From positions 31,655,706 through 31,719,705 of the forward strand of contig NC_045139.1 of NCBI RefSeq assembly GCF_008831285.2: 64,000 nucleotides of DNA, written 5' to 3'. The notes beneath the pieces are model-generated. The model ran no database searches. It was not told where the DNA came from and worked only from the letters and a program-made list of their open reading frames with translations. This document shows, one piece after another, positions 1-12,748 of the stretch (position 1 is its first letter; each line of letters starts with the position of its first letter). The stretch comes from Nymphaea colorata (taxonomy: Eukaryota > Streptophyta > Magnoliopsida > Nymphaeales > Nymphaeaceae). The translations under genes were made by a program, and so were the position numbers.

Positions 1-66
1 CAGCTTCCTTTGTCTTTGTGTTTGCAGGTTATGTAGTTAGAATCTCATGATATGTAATTGTGTTAG

Positions 67-3000
67 GTATTATATCAACTACAAGCTAATGAAAAAAAAG
101 GTCAGGCAGTATGCCCGTCAGATTCAGGATGGAGCAGAAAATCGACGTCAAGTGATGAAAGAGTTCTCCCGGATGTTAGATCACCAGGTCTGCACATCGC
201 GACTAAGTTGCATTATACTAATTTGTGTCCTTGTGGAATATGATGTTATCCTTGAATTTTGAACCTACAAGAAAATTCATGTACTGTAAGGAATCTACCG
301 GTAACCTTGTCTCCCATATGTTTTCTGGCCCAGATTGAGAAGATCGTCTTGTTTCTATTGGAACAACAAGGGATCCTTGCAAGCCGCATAGAAAAGCTAG
401 GGGAGCAGCGTGAGATTCTTCTGCAACAGCCTGCTATTGCTGAAATAGTTGAACTTCGGGAGGCATATAGAGCTGTGGGACAAGATCTTTTGAGGCTTCT
501 GTACTTTGTTGAGGTCAATGCTATTGGTCTGAGAAAGATACTGAAGAAATTTGACAAACGGTTTGGTTATAGATTTACTGATTACTATGTGACAACTCGG
601 GCAAATCATCCTTATTCTCAACTTCAGCAAGTGTTCAAGCATGTGGTAAAGTGTCCGAATTAGTTACTCAATTTTCTAAATATTACAAACAGATGGCTAA
701 TAGAAATTTTAGTAAACTTCCTTTGAACTGCAAAATAAAGGTCATATACTAAGATTCATCAGTTTAGACAATGATGGTTTGTATAGGGCATTGGAGCTGT
801 AGTGGGTGCATTATCTCGTAATCTTGCTGACCTCAAGGACCATCAGGGAAGCTATTTATCGATTTATGATCAGCCAGCTGCTGCTTTGCAGGTCTGTATT
901 TTGTGCTCTGTGGTTAATTTTCCTCACTGAATTTGGATTTTTGCTAAGGACCTTAAGTACATTATTAGATGACTCGTTAGTTTGTTATTTTCATGTTCTT
1001 TAATGTGATAATGCGTAACAGCTATTCATACCTATCTTTGATCCAATCTACAGGATCCTGTTATTGAATCCATTAAGGCAGCCGTGGACCGGCTGACACA
1101 CTCCACAAATTTTCTCAAATTCTTGGGGCAGCATGCACTTATTATTCAGGATGAGTTGCCGGCACCACCATCTGAGGAAATCATTGATGAAGAGAGATAC
1201 CATTTCATGTCATTGGTCTTGAACTTGGCAAATACATTCCTCTATATGGTTAATACCTATATTATTGTGCCGACTGCAGATGACTACTCAATGAGCCTTG
1301 GAGCTGCTCCAACTGTATGTGGTATAATAATTGGGTCAATGGCTGTTGCTCAAGTGTTCTCCTCTGTATATTTCAGTGCATGGTCAAACAGATCATACTT
1401 CAGGCCTCTTATTTTTAGCAGCATTGTTCTTCTTCTGGGCAATACATTGTATGCGTTGGCTTATGATCTTGATTCCATAAGCATACTCTTAATTGGACGC
1501 CTTTTCTGTGGGTAGGTACTTTCGATGTCCTACTCAAATGAAGGATAGCATGCAATTCTTGATTTTATGTGTTCCAAGTTTCAAGTATCCAGTGTCAATG
1601 TACCTGTTTGGGAGAAGATGTTCTCTAGCTTGAAATGTGCCTTTTTTTCCATTCCTTTTGTGGAAAGGCAGATTCAGTCAAACACATTTACTGACACGCT
1701 GAAAAACTTTTGAATGCAGAACTTTGACTTATTCTTAAATTAATTGACTTAACTGGCTCTCAGAGCTTTTAATTAACTATATTTTTTGTCTACCTGTTAT
1801 GCACTTGCAAGTCATTTTTCTTTTTTTGGCTTCATCTTGAACATGTTTGAAATTTAAATTATCAATCTGGGATTTCTTTCTGTTGTTTGGGCATGTTAGG
1901 TCTGATGCTTGTTACTAGGAAAGTTATCCATAATTGCTAACTAGTAATTGTAACTTTGGTTAAACTGCAGATTGGGTTCAGCCCGAGCTGTTAATCGGCG
2001 TTACATTAGCGACTGCGTGCCTACGAAAATACGAATGCAAGCATCAGCAGCATTTGTTAGTGCTAGTGCTCTGGGAATGGCATGTGGTCCTGCTCTTGCG
2101 GGACTGCTTCAAACAAATTTTAGGTTTTCAATGCTCACAATCAATGAAAACACTTTACCAGGGTGGGTGATGGCTCTGGCGTGGTTAATTTATCTGATTT
2201 GGTTGTGGATTTCATTCAGAGAGCCTGCTCGTGAAGCTCCACAAAACAATTCAACCAAGGAGCCTAATATTGGTACTAATCACCATCTACCTGATTCAAA
2301 AAGTTCCTCATCTGTGTTTCTCTGTGAGTTCTTTACATTTATAACCTTTGAAGTCTGTCTGCCAGTAGGTACAGAAAATATCCAATCACTGGAAAATGGA
2401 CTTGCTCAGCCCCTTCTTTCAAATGGAGATGAGAAGGTGCAGGATGAAGATGTGGATCAGGAATTTGATGGCAGTGAAGAAGCTCCAGAGGAATCTCACA
2501 GGCCCGCTACAACTATTGTGTCTGCATACAGATTACTTACTCCATCGGTGAAGGTATAGGACTTCGTCTACGTGCACTTCTGTTCTCTTGCTTGAAAGTC
2601 TTTTGCACTGTAGATTCTTCCAATTTCATTGTCTTTATTATTCTCTGACAACTATTTATATGGTCAACTTGACTTACATTTCCTATAGGTGGGAGAGGGA
2701 TTTCCCTCTGAAATTTTGGAATAAGAGCTTTAAGAATTCCCTTTGGTCTTCCCCCTGAAATTTTGAGAAAAGCATTCAGGTCCCCCTGCTTAAGTTTCTG
2801 ATTTTGCCTGCTTCTACCACACCTGTTCAGTGTTCAAGAATGTTGTGAATCTTGACTGTTTGTGCTTTGTTCTCATAAAATAGCTCCAATTCTGTATGCA
2901 CACATAGATAGTAAATTTGAACATTACGAAAGTCGTACTTGAATATGCTTTTCATTTAATCTACATGTAGTATCTTGTTTTTGCATAGGTTCTTGGTTGT

Positions 3001-3648
3001 TGGCCATCAAGTTTTTTGTTCTATTTGAGCTGTTAATTTTCTCTAACTTCTCCAGTAACACCTAAGCACTAAAAGTGCCTCTAGCTTCGTATGTGTTTTC
3101 TGTGGAATGAATTATAAAGCTGACAAGTTTACACACGGTTACATTAAAAAAGAAGCATGTGGGAGTATGTACTTGGAGCTACTATTCGCTCTCTCTCTCT
3201 TTCTTCTCTGTGTGTATATACATATGTATATTATATATATAATATACATTGATGCAATCATATTGTGTCATTCTCTTGTATATACGTCTGAAGAGGATGA
3301 TGTTCTGCGGTGTTTTTGCTTTTTGTTAATGTAACTATATTGTGTCAATCTCTTAAATTTAAATGCTTAAACCATTAGAACTAGAGTAATCTTCTTTCCT
3401 TTGCTGCAGGTGCAATTGCTGATCTATTTTATGCTAAAGTATGCAATGGAGATTGTACTGTCAGAATCAAGTGTCATTACAACATTCTACTTCAATTGGT
3501 CTACAACCAATGTGGCTATATTCCTTGCATGTCTTGGTCTCACTGTGCTGCCTGTAAATATCATAGTTGGTACCTACCTTAGCAATATGTTTGAGGAAAG
3601 GTAAAAAGTATTCTTTTCATGCTCATGCAACAATGTGTCTGTGTGTGT

Positions 3649-3681
<33 letters not shown>

Positions 3682-5530
3682 CATTGGCACACACATATTT
3701 TTGTGTGTGTAAAGTTGGACACGTGTGCACAAAATTGGATCTTCCTTGGTACTTGTCAGGCTCTTTAGTACCTGGTTTGCATCTGGTACAGCCTGCAGAA
3801 AATGGACATATAGATGCCTGAACAAGAGTCAGCCCCAGTGAGGCCTGTTGGAAATTAGGCACTTAATTTGGTTTGGCTGGTCCAGTTCTCAGGCCCCTCC
3901 CTGTAAGAGCTGGGTAGCTAGACCCTTGCCTGAGAATGGCCTGATAGACTATTGGTAATTGGGTTGTGGTAAAATTAGGTTTGGAGTGCATCTGGGCCTG
4001 CGGGGCATAGTTAAGTTAGCATGGCCATCCAATGTCCACCCCATGGTAATGTGCGGATCACAGAAAGGGATTCCTTTTTGGTTGAGCCTGGAATTATCTA
4101 ATTCGTCATGATCATGATCATCTTCTATGCTTTCAATTTTCAAACTTATTAACCTGTTGTATGTTTGTTCATTCCAATATCATTTCTTTTCTGAATATAT
4201 TATGTTTGTTCGTGCTTATATCATTTTTTCCCTGAATTTTTCCTGTTTCTAATCCCCTGTTTGAATTGAATGTTTCGCAGGCAAATTTTGCTGGCTTCAG
4301 AGATCTTTGTATTCATTGGCATCATGTTGAGCTTCCATATTATAGTCCCATATACTCTCCCACAATATGTCACATCTGCACTTATCACGTTTGTTGCTGC
4401 AGAAGTTCTGGAAGGTAATTCCTTAAAATGTGCTTCTACTGGGATACTATCAATGCTCAAATACTTGTTCAGCTTTTAGCGTTCCTAACTGTAGCTCCAA
4501 AATCCGTGTGAAAACGGTAACGCTGGAACCGTTAGAGGGCATTCGGTAACATGAATGCTGCTTCTTTGGAATGCAGTGTTCCATTTGCCCTGCTACCAAG
4601 CACCCTCTTAATGTCTGAGAACACAAATATCAGGGTGGCAAATTTTGGTTTTGCTAAACACGGAATTGCAGAGGACCACACTGATGGGCCTTTGCTTTTT
4701 TATGAATAAAAACTTGAAAAGTTTACACAACCGATTTCATTGCCTAGACAAACCTGGTCTTTACCCAGGGTTTGTGGTTTGTGAGTGGTCCCGTTTCTGT
4801 CCAGATACAGTTGAACTTGGGATCTAGACTAAAGCATCTTTGTTACCACGGACGATTTCACTGTCTAGTCTTCCCCATGTTAATGTCACGATGCTGTCTG
4901 TATTGGGTTGCAAGGAGTACATGGAACTCCTTCAATTATTTCTTCTCTATTTTCTGCCACTAAACGATGAAGCATAACCAGGATTCCAGCAGAAGCACGA
5001 GGCGGGGATAAAATAAGGCTAGCATGCCCATCCGAACCATGTGAGCCTTGTGGGAGAAGGAATTGTAATGGACGAAGTGGTTTCTTTCCTAGACAGCCAT
5101 AAAATGAAAACCAATCAGTTTCTAGAATTGTCCCTAGTGGTATTTGGACACAAAACGCAACTTTGATCATATGATATCCACAGATTTTAGATTGATCATA
5201 TCCTTACATACGATAAACGATGACTTGGTTTCTTGTCTTGATAGTCTTTAGTGTTTGAGTTTGTGATGTGTGGAACTGTCCTTATCCGCAGGTGTGAATC
5301 TGTCACTGCTCTCTCAAGTCATGTCATCGAGGCTGGCTAGGGGCACATACAACGGCGGTTTGCTATCCACCGAGGCGGGAACATTGGCTCGTGTAGTAGC
5401 AGACGCCACGATCACTTTGGCTGGTTACTTGGGTCAGAGCATGCTTCTAAACGTTACCCTCCTTCCATCGCTAGCAATATGTGTGGGCTCCTTGATTGCG
5501 ACGTTTCTGACGTACAACTCTCTCTATTGA
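67..5530 (+). CDS. SPX-MFS vacuolar phosphate transporter (PHT5/VPT type), 5' partial
   Basis: Exons read as 67-187, 334-645, 787-891, 1054-1511, 1971-2553, 3410-3600, 4281-4414 and 5292-5530; all junctions are GT-AG and keep frame. About 713 residues are visible; only the first exon (roughly 16 residues of the SPX start) lies left of the window. The SPX domain occupies about the first 180 residues ([44 protein letters not shown]); its lysine-rich helices bind inositol pyrophosphates in this family. Next comes a major facilitator domain ([37 protein letters not shown]), an acidic cytosolic loop ([17 protein letters not shown]) and a second membrane half ending TYNSLY. By family it moves phosphate into the vacuole across the tonoplast. 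One oddity is a hydrophobic insert ([14 protein letters not shown]) in the central loop. Family assignment is firm; the direction of transport is inferred from homologues. Confidence 0.95.
3640..3681. repeat. (GT)n microsatellite in an intron
   Basis: A nearly pure TG/GT run interrupted by one CTG lies in the intron between the sixth and seventh visible exons of the SPX-MFS gene. A short inverted CA stretch follows at about 3690. Confidence 0.9.
4535..4607. mobile_element. Tourist-like (PIF/Harbinger) MITE in an intron
   Basis: A 73-bp element is bounded by TTA on both sides (4532-4534 and 4608-4610), the target duplication typical of PIF/Harbinger elements. The left end reads GAGGGCATTCGGTA. 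The reverse complement of the right end reads GAGGGTGCTTGGTA: 10 of 14 positions agree and all four differences are transitions. It lies in the last-but-one gap of the SPX-MFS gene. It has no coding capacity. Confidence 0.6.
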
Positions 5531-5672
5531 TGCTCTTCCGCTTGTATCAACGTGTACATAGTAGAGCTTATCGATATCTTCGAGCGCGTTGAATTTTTGT
5601 CTGGCTCTGTCCTAAGCGGACGTCATAAAGGGTTAAATGGCGGACCTCACGTGCTTGCATCTTCATTTCTGC

Positions 5673-5678
5673 AATAAA
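5673..5678 (+). terminator. AATAAA polyadenylation signal of the SPX-MFS gene
   Basis: A canonical AATAAA lies about 140 bases after the TGA stop, in GCAATAAAATATG. Spacing and orientation suit the 3' UTR. Confidence 0.5.
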
Positions 5679-6035
5679 ATATGATATCGTCACGTGATGC
5701 CAGAGGATATTTTCAATTTTTTTCCCGGTTTTGATTACCGCAAGAACACACACAATGACAAGTTGGTAAGGCTGTGGCCGGACATTTTCCTTTTGATGGT
5801 TGTAAAAAGGAACGATAAATCAGAAAAAGCAAGCAAAAGAGTGGCGGAGGAAAACATTGGTTGAGAAAAACGTCTAAAGAAGTGAATTACCAAAGGAGTT
5901 AAAGTTGAAAACCCCCTTGTTCAGCTTGACTGCTGCTGCTTTTGGCTTTCTACTACAAGGACATGATAGTCACTTGAAAGGCGTAGCTCAGCATGATTGG
6001 TGGGTTGGTATGACAACAGGATGTCAACTGGTTGG

Positions 6036-6340
6036 GTTAAAATCAGATATATCTTTAACCGTATAGATTCAAATAAAAACAAACAAAAAAAGTTATATCT
6101 GAATCTAAAATCTGATCTTACAATTTATTTGACTCCGATTTTTGAATTAAATTTAGCTTGTTATCAAAATATAAGAGCATTTGGATGTAGAATGTTTTTT
6201 GAAAACTAAATTGGATCTTATATTCATGTTTTGCATGAATCCAATCAGATGTCATTTGTTAAATTTTGATTTGATTTTTTAATTGGTCATTTTTTTTCAT
6301 ATCTAATTTTTTCAGTAGATATCCAATCCAAATCAGATAT
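6036..6340. repeat. Dispersed AATCTGAATC-rich repeat, copy 1
   Basis: The core ATCTAAAATCTGATCTTACA near 6102 is shared, with changes, with copies near 21265, 44522 and 45478. Flanks are rich in ATCCAATCAGAT-type words on both strands. No ends or target duplication could be fixed. Confidence 0.5.
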
Positions 6341-8142
6341 ATTGATATTCTTACAAAGTGGTGAAAGTTTGGTCGTCAATTTGCTTCTTATAAGTGTTAT
6401 TCTTTTGGACAACAAACTTTGGATACACGACATTCTAGAGTAGCGGATAGATGTATTGTTCCCTATTGACATATTAAAGCAGTTCTGGATCCCAAAATCA
6501 AGAAAAAAAGGAGGGGTTTCTTTCTCTTAAGAGTATGGACATCTTAGTCGAGCTCACCCAAGGCCTGCCACAAAGTGAATGACCATTTGTTTGGAGAGAG
6601 AGTGTGACAGTTTAAATTTAGATACACTGGGGGCAGGTTTAAACTTGAGATGGAACCGGTTTCGAGCAAAGTACAACGTGCCGGAGTACGTGAATGCAAA
6701 AGAGTTAGGTCAAATGGAGGACGGACCACGGCAAGACCTTGATTCACTTTCGACGGACCTTTGCTGATTGCTTGGTTTAAGACACAGCTGTTTCGGGTTT
6801 AGGAACGTGGGAATTAAGAAGCATGGGGTACTAATTTTGAAGCTGCAAGAAACTAGTGTTTTGAAACATTCAGCAGGAATCCCACAACCGTGAGACCTCA
6901 AATAGCTTACAGAAGCACATTCTTATCAGGAATCAATTCTAGCTTGCCCTAGTTTACCTCTGATTTTCTCCGGTGGCGTTCCAAAAATCTCAGCTTCTTT
7001 GTTAGCAAAGCCAGTAGGTTGTTAATTTCGTTCATGCGCTTAGGTTGCTCATCGTTTTTGATATCTGAACCTCTGCTGTGTTACGCCGAGTTAAGTTGTT
7101 TCCGGAGAAGACCTGAATAATTTACAATGCCTAAACTAAATGAAAAGTGAAAGAAAAGAAGAGGCACCAGAACAATTATATGCTATTAGTACTCACTTGA
7201 CAACAAATCATATGTCATTCAGACTGACCGTCAAAAATGAGTACTTACGTGGTTCGGTTTAAAGAGAACCTACATCCAGAGTACACGCTAACTGCTTTCC
7301 TTTCATAACATCAGAATTTATAGCAATTTTCTGATCAGATGTATCAATTCCGAATTTTTTGGGTTCTATAACGTTTTTCTTCTTTTATCTCATTGTAATC
7401 TTCAATTTCCATGTTTATCGTCTTATCTCCAAGTTTGTAGAATCCAGATGACGGTTTGCTTTCTTCATCTTATCATAATCTTTAATAGCTTTGTTTTTTA
7501 TAAACCTCACAATAAATCACTACAAATGAATGAACAAACTTGGTATTCCTTTCTACCTTGAAACTCCTGCCAGTAGATGGCGTCAATGTCAATCCCCAGC
7601 ATACATATCATATATACATGAAAACAAAGCTTCTCGAAGAGCTACCTGGATTTTTGGCTGCGATACCGTCAAGTAGGTTCAGACACCATCCAAATCAAAT
7701 GCTTTAGGACAAGCACCCATTCTAGCTCGGACTGGCTGTATCATGGAGAGAACGACCACTAAGTTCTCATGGAGATTTATAGGAGGAAGGATGACGTGCA
7801 AGACGATTTTTACTTCACAAGACAAGATCAGAGATAAAATTTCTCTGGATCCAGTCATGGCTGGGAATTTCGATGACTAGGCACAGAGATCATACAACAC
7901 TAGTTTCAACTCGATTCAAGGAGTCACTGAACAGAATAGGAGCTAGGTTTCGTTAAAACTTCGCTCAGTTATTAGTTAAATGATTCATCACTGAGCTACT
8001 TGACTCAGATTTGCGCGTGTGTGTGTGTGTGAAGCCAGAGGCTTTAAAAAAGATATTTTAACAATTAATTTCAATAGGTTTGGTTTTTGTCTTTTACCCA
8101 CCCAAGTGGTCTGTTTTTTACCAACTTTCTTTTCTCTCTCTC

Positions 8143-8966
8143 TCTGGATATATTGAAGTGCCTTTTGATATGTTCCCATGCATCCCAATCATCACTGGTT
8201 ATCCTATTCACCCTGCTACTAATTTTGGCAGCCACGGCTGGCGTAACGTGTGTTCCAGGTGAGGTGAGAGAGAATATACAATTGGACGACTTATTCTTTG
8301 TAAAGCCTCAGATACAATTAGTATCTCGCTTGTATCTAGATCATCACCAAAGACGCAATCATGCTTCACAAAATCAACACCCCATTCAGCATATTGATGA
8401 TAGAGTGACGTCAGGAATGCTCTACCAGCTCCCTTATCAGTGTATACGGCCATAAATCCCTGTGACATCCAAGGACAGGCCCTCTCCTTTAGGCCATTTT
8501 CTTTTGCCTGCCAATGCCGCTCTGAATCGTTGTATTGACCTCCCGTGATAACATCCAAAACGAGGGTGTTGGCATTGACTGCTTGGGTGCTGATACCCCT
8601 CATGACATGAATCCCAAATTTGAAGCCTATCTTGTGAACAGCATCAGCCACATTTTTGAAACCTTTGCCACCTTTCGAAGAAGGCCACCTCTGAGGATCA
8701 GGAAGTGGCCTTCCCCATGTATCAATTACATCAAATCCTAGAGAGTTCGAGTATGCTCCTTCTACTTTCCTTCTATATCATAAATAGTCGACCACAACAT
8801 ACTTATATCCATGGGCAAGCAGTTTCTTGGAAACAACATCTGCATTATGCAAGAATTGCTCCTTTGAGATAATCCAAGATAAGGCATCGTACGAGTTCCA
8901 CCCTCTTGCGCTACCGATCACTAGTAGACTGGTTAAAATAACAAAACCAAGCACAATGGAGCTCAT
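8143..8966 (-). pseudogene. GH27 alpha-galactosidase-like (melibiase family) relic
   Basis: Reading from an ATG at 8966, a hydrophobic leader (MSSIVLGFVILTSLLVIGSA) is followed by RGWNSYDALSW and KYVVVDY. These match plant GH27 melibiase-family proteins of the type that lacks a close tie to classic alpha-galactosidases. At 8778-8780 an in-frame TGA stands where the family has Trp (VVDYLW), a TGG-to-TGA change. The frame then continues through GGKGF, FKFGIHVMRGISTQAVN and WGVDFVKHDCVFGDD, which holds the expected nucleophile Asp. After YSLSP a 5-bp tandem duplication (GGTGA twice, 8258-8267 on the plus strand) shifts the frame; TSDDWDAWEH, the acid/base region, then follows in the new frame. 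Homology stops at a (CT)n tract near 8143 and the C-terminal half is absent. No introns are seen. Almost certainly non-functional. Confidence 0.88.
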
Positions 8967-9109
8967 TCTAGTCGACCTAATGGCTATGTTAAAGCGACCT
9001 AAAACAGAGATGCCTGAAGAAAGAGAATCTGAGCACTCCCCCATCACCCTATTCATTTGCTCCAAATTTGACATGCTTTCTCCCAGTGTTTGGAGTGGTT
9101 CCATCTCTC

Positions 9110-9903
9110 AGATCTCTCCCTCTCACTTTTGGTGCAACCTGCTTTCCGTCATTCCTATTTTCCTCCGCCTTACTGACCTCTCATCGTTTGCACCCCCTTC
9201 TTGGCCTCTTTCACCTAACCGGAGTTTTACTTTTTTTTCTTGCTACCTGACTTCCTTTGATTCTTCTGTGGCTTCTCTCCCACTCCGATCTTTTTGGTCT
9301 CCTGGCCCCTCTCCTTGTGCAATTGCTTTTGCTTGGTTTTTTCTTGCTGGCCACATCAACACTTTTGACAACTTACAGCGTCTTGGCATCAGTTTAGCTA
9401 ACCAGTATCCCCTCTGTCTCGCCGCAACTGAGTCTCGGATCTACCTTTTTACATCTTGTCCTTTTTTCTTTAGTGTCATTGCCTCTGTCTGGCCTTCCCT
9501 TGTTAGTAGACTTACAGACTCACTTTTCATTCGTCTTCTTTTCCTCTTTTATCCTTCCCCCAACTTGGTTGTTTCTTGGGGTCGTGTTTGGAGGCTGTGG
9601 CTCATTTCAGCTTGGTGGCGCATTTGGGAGGAATGCAACAACAGGGTCTTCAGGAACATCTTCTCTTCGCCGGAGTCTATAGCTCGTCTTGTGCAGGGAG
9701 ATGTTCATTTTATCATTTAGTTGCGGCGTCGTCCTCTTTCTGCGGCTGGGTGATGTTGCCGTTCTATCTTTCCACCCCCTCTTATTTTGTTTTTTCTATA
9801 CGTTGTTTTGTATATTTCCTTTTTTGCTTCTGTCTTGCGGTTTGTTACTGTAACTATGGGACTTCTTGTCCCCAAATTTTGATATACATTCCCATTTTAT
9901 CGG
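9110..9903 (+). mobile_element. L1-type LINE 3' fragment (zf-RVT region and tail)
   Basis: An open frame here ends in residues typical of the C-terminal zinc-binding region of plant LINE reverse transcriptases: HINTFDNLQRLGISLANQ, a Cys near LCLAATES, then SCPF and WWRIWEECNNRVFR. About 180 bases of non-coding tail follow, running straight into a TA/GA microsatellite at 9904. The rest of the element (endonuclease, main RT) is missing, as in 5'-truncated LINEs. It lies just upstream of the GH27 relic in the opposite sense. The left limit is approximate; the N-terminal part of the open frame (before about 9000) is only antisense of the relic. Confidence 0.62.
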
Positions 9904-10371
<468 letters not shown>

Positions 10372-10535
10372 CAGGGGCGGAGGGAGGGGGGCCCGCCCGA
10401 GCCATGGCCAGCAGAAAAAAAAACTTTATATGTAAAAAATCAAATTTTTTTAGTTTGGCCCGACCTGTTTTTCCTTTTGGCCCGACCCGCGAATGGTTTG
10501 GCCCGCCCTTGAACAAAATCCTGCCTCCGCCCCTG
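10372..10535. mobile_element. hAT-type MITE with 8-bp target duplication
   Basis: The element is 164 bp. Its ends are perfect 12-bp inverted repeats: CAGGGGCGGAGG on the left and CCTCCGCCCCTG on the right. Flanks are CCTGAGTG (10364-10371) and CCTAAGTG (10536-10543), an 8-bp target duplication with one change, the hallmark of hAT elements. The interior is G/C-rich near the ends and A/T-rich in the middle, with no coding capacity. The CAGGGGCGGA terminus is common in non-autonomous plant hAT elements. Confidence 0.8.
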
Positions 10536-12148
10536 CCTAAGTGCATGTTCGTGTTTGCAAAGCTGCAAGAACCAAATGGCACGGCCAAGTTGGCCAAGTG
10601 CCTGCTACCAGTCAGCCAAGTAGCCAGTCACATTACACTCCACCTCCTCGGACAAGCCTGCTCATGTCATGTGGCCAAAGTGCTCAACGTGCCAAGCTGC
10701 ATCAGTCAAGTGCTCAGCTGCATCGATCGACCAAGTGCATGTGAACACATAAGAATTCAATGGACCTTAATATATATCAGCTGACATAAGCCCACTCCGA
10801 TCAATTTTGATGACAGTGAGTGGCATTTTGGATTTTGGTTTTTCGGCTGTACCGACTTTAATTTGGTCTTCTAATTGTTTGTATCAATATAAATCAGTGG
10901 TATTTTAATTAAAAATAGCTTTAAACTGCCAAAATTCACTGGGTCTGTGTTTGCTTCTCTCAGATTACAGATCTATGGATCCCATTCCCATCAGGGATCT
11001 CTTATCCGTTGCTTGAAAGTCACAAAGACTACAGCACAAAAACACGTAATGCATGCATTCTTTTCGGGGTAAAGATCCGGAGCATTGAAGATAAAAGGGA
11101 GTTTGGATACATGGTCCTAAAATTTTGCAGTTTGATAGAATCTTGAATTCGAGCTGAGACCCATGTCAAAGTTTATCCCGGATCTCAGGTTTGGGTACTC
11201 CAAAACCGCTCTAACGGGCCTTTGGTTAACCCCAATCTTAGTTTCACGAGTAAGCTGACTTAACAAAAAAAACCACCTTAAATCCATTGTATGCATCAAA
11301 TCCATGTATATCAAGTCAAAGTCGAACCGGTTCGACTTGAGATCTATGAATTCTTCAAGAAAGCAAGCTGGTTTTAGTGATTAAACATTAGGCCTTTCAA
11401 TCATAAGACTTCAAATCCTTGTTAAATATATTTTATAGCCTCGAATCTGAGATCTGGGGCTGATATCAAGTCTGCATTAAGGGAAATCCATGACTGAAGC
11501 AAAAAAAATAGATTTCACAACTTCAGATTTGAGATCCACCCAACATTTGTGTTGGCAGTCTTCCCAGTTTCACTTTTAAGTGTTCCAAATTATGATGTCT
11601 AGAGGTTAAATTTGTTAATTAAAGTCGTGATCTCCTTTCAAATGTTTAACTTACCGATTAAGGTTAAAATGAAAAACAAGTTAGTAGAACAACATGCGAA
11701 TAGTTTTGCCAAGGGTCCTGAGCTGTTTCGGTGTCTAGTACGGGTCCAATATACATAAATTCACATCACAATTGACACATGGACGTAGACCACAGGAATC
11801 GAGCTTGTGCCCTCAGTTCAACCAACAATCTTATGCCCTATGGGAAAGGCAAACCTCATTTAAGTAGGTTACTGCCAGAAGCTGCTAACCATTGTTAAAA
11901 GACTAAAATGGGGAGATTTTGTTTCAGAGCCACAAATGTTTAAGGAGTGAATTTGCCAATTCCTGTAAGGCAAACGTGGGCGAATCAATTGGCTACAGGT
12001 TAGACAGATACATTCTTTCCCAGGTGAAGAGAGAGAGAGAGAAAAGAAAGGAGAATAACATTAACACAAGTCCAACAAAATGTTGAACCTCAAAAAGAGA
12101 TTACATCTAAGACTCTGCTCTTCGTTCTTGTAAAAAGTTGAAGATACT

Positions 12149-12240
12149 ACCATTTCCCCATAAATTACGAGAAATTAACCATACCATTTCCCCATAAATT
12201 ACGAGACCATTTTCCCATAAATTACGAGAAATTAACCATA
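12149..12240. repeat. Three-copy tandem repeat (ACCATTTCCCCATAAATTAC unit)
   Basis: Three tandem copies of a unit starting ACCATTT and containing CCCATAAATTACGAG. Copies one and three also carry AAATTAACCAT; copy two lacks it. Copies are nearly identical, so the expansion is probably recent. Confidence 0.85.
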
Positions 12241-12713
12241 CATCATACAAAAAGAAGGGTACCATGTACTGAATTGAGATAACCTCACTGCTATAAATAA
12301 TGTCATTCTTGGAGTTCCAAATGACCCACCAAAGTGTAAACAATCAAATTCTCCAATCGTAAGTCATTTCTATTTGTTTCACTCTAACTGGTCCATGAAT
12401 CTCGTCTTGAATCATAGATATGTTTGTGACTTCACTGAGAGGCATAAACTAAGTAAGTGCATAAAGATTTTCAGACACTTGACAAAATCACAACAGGTGA
12501 GTGGTAGTTCTTTGGCACAACAACATAAATGGCACTTGCTGGCAAGGTGAAAACCAGACCTTTTGAGATTATTTTGAGTATGAATAAGAATTCATTAACC
12601 AAAATTGAGTGACGAGAAGCCACTCGAGAACAAAAAGAGGGAGAAAGAAAAAAATATATATTCGGCGATGAAGGGTATGAACGCGCCTGTCTGGTTTTTT
12701 TTTTACTGTAGTG

Positions 12714-12748
12714 AACTCGTCTGCAGTAAAGGGAACTGCAGACAAGTT
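12714..12748. repeat. 14-bp stem / 7-nt loop inverted repeat
   Basis: The left arm AACTCGTCTGCAGT (12714-12727) and right arm ACTGCAGACAAGTT (12735-12748) pair at 13 of 14 positions, with the odd pair a possible G-T. The loop is AAAGGGA. Its role is unknown; it could be a terminator-like fold, a MITE core or chance. Confidence 0.7.

Larger units (their letters stand above)
5531..8142. other. Gene-poor spacer between SPX-MFS and the GH27 relic
   Basis: No convincing gene is seen. The stretch holds the 3' UTR, a copy of a dispersed repeat rich in AATCTGAATC-like words (about 6036-6340), and a segment at 7243-7300 (TACGTGGTTCGGTTTAAAGA) resembling plant LTR-element DNA. Short open frames here have no recognisable domain or splice structure. 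Confidence 0.6.

Noticed and set aside
2324-2368. Possible micro-intron (exitron) in the SPX-MFS central loop, GTGAGT to CAG/TAG
   Set aside because: Only 42-45 nt, shorter than known plant introns need; the frame is open without splicing.
8827-9720. 297-codon plus-strand open frame as a single protein
   Set aside because: Its first part is antisense of the GH27 relic and only the end resembles a LINE, so it is a chance fusion of frames.
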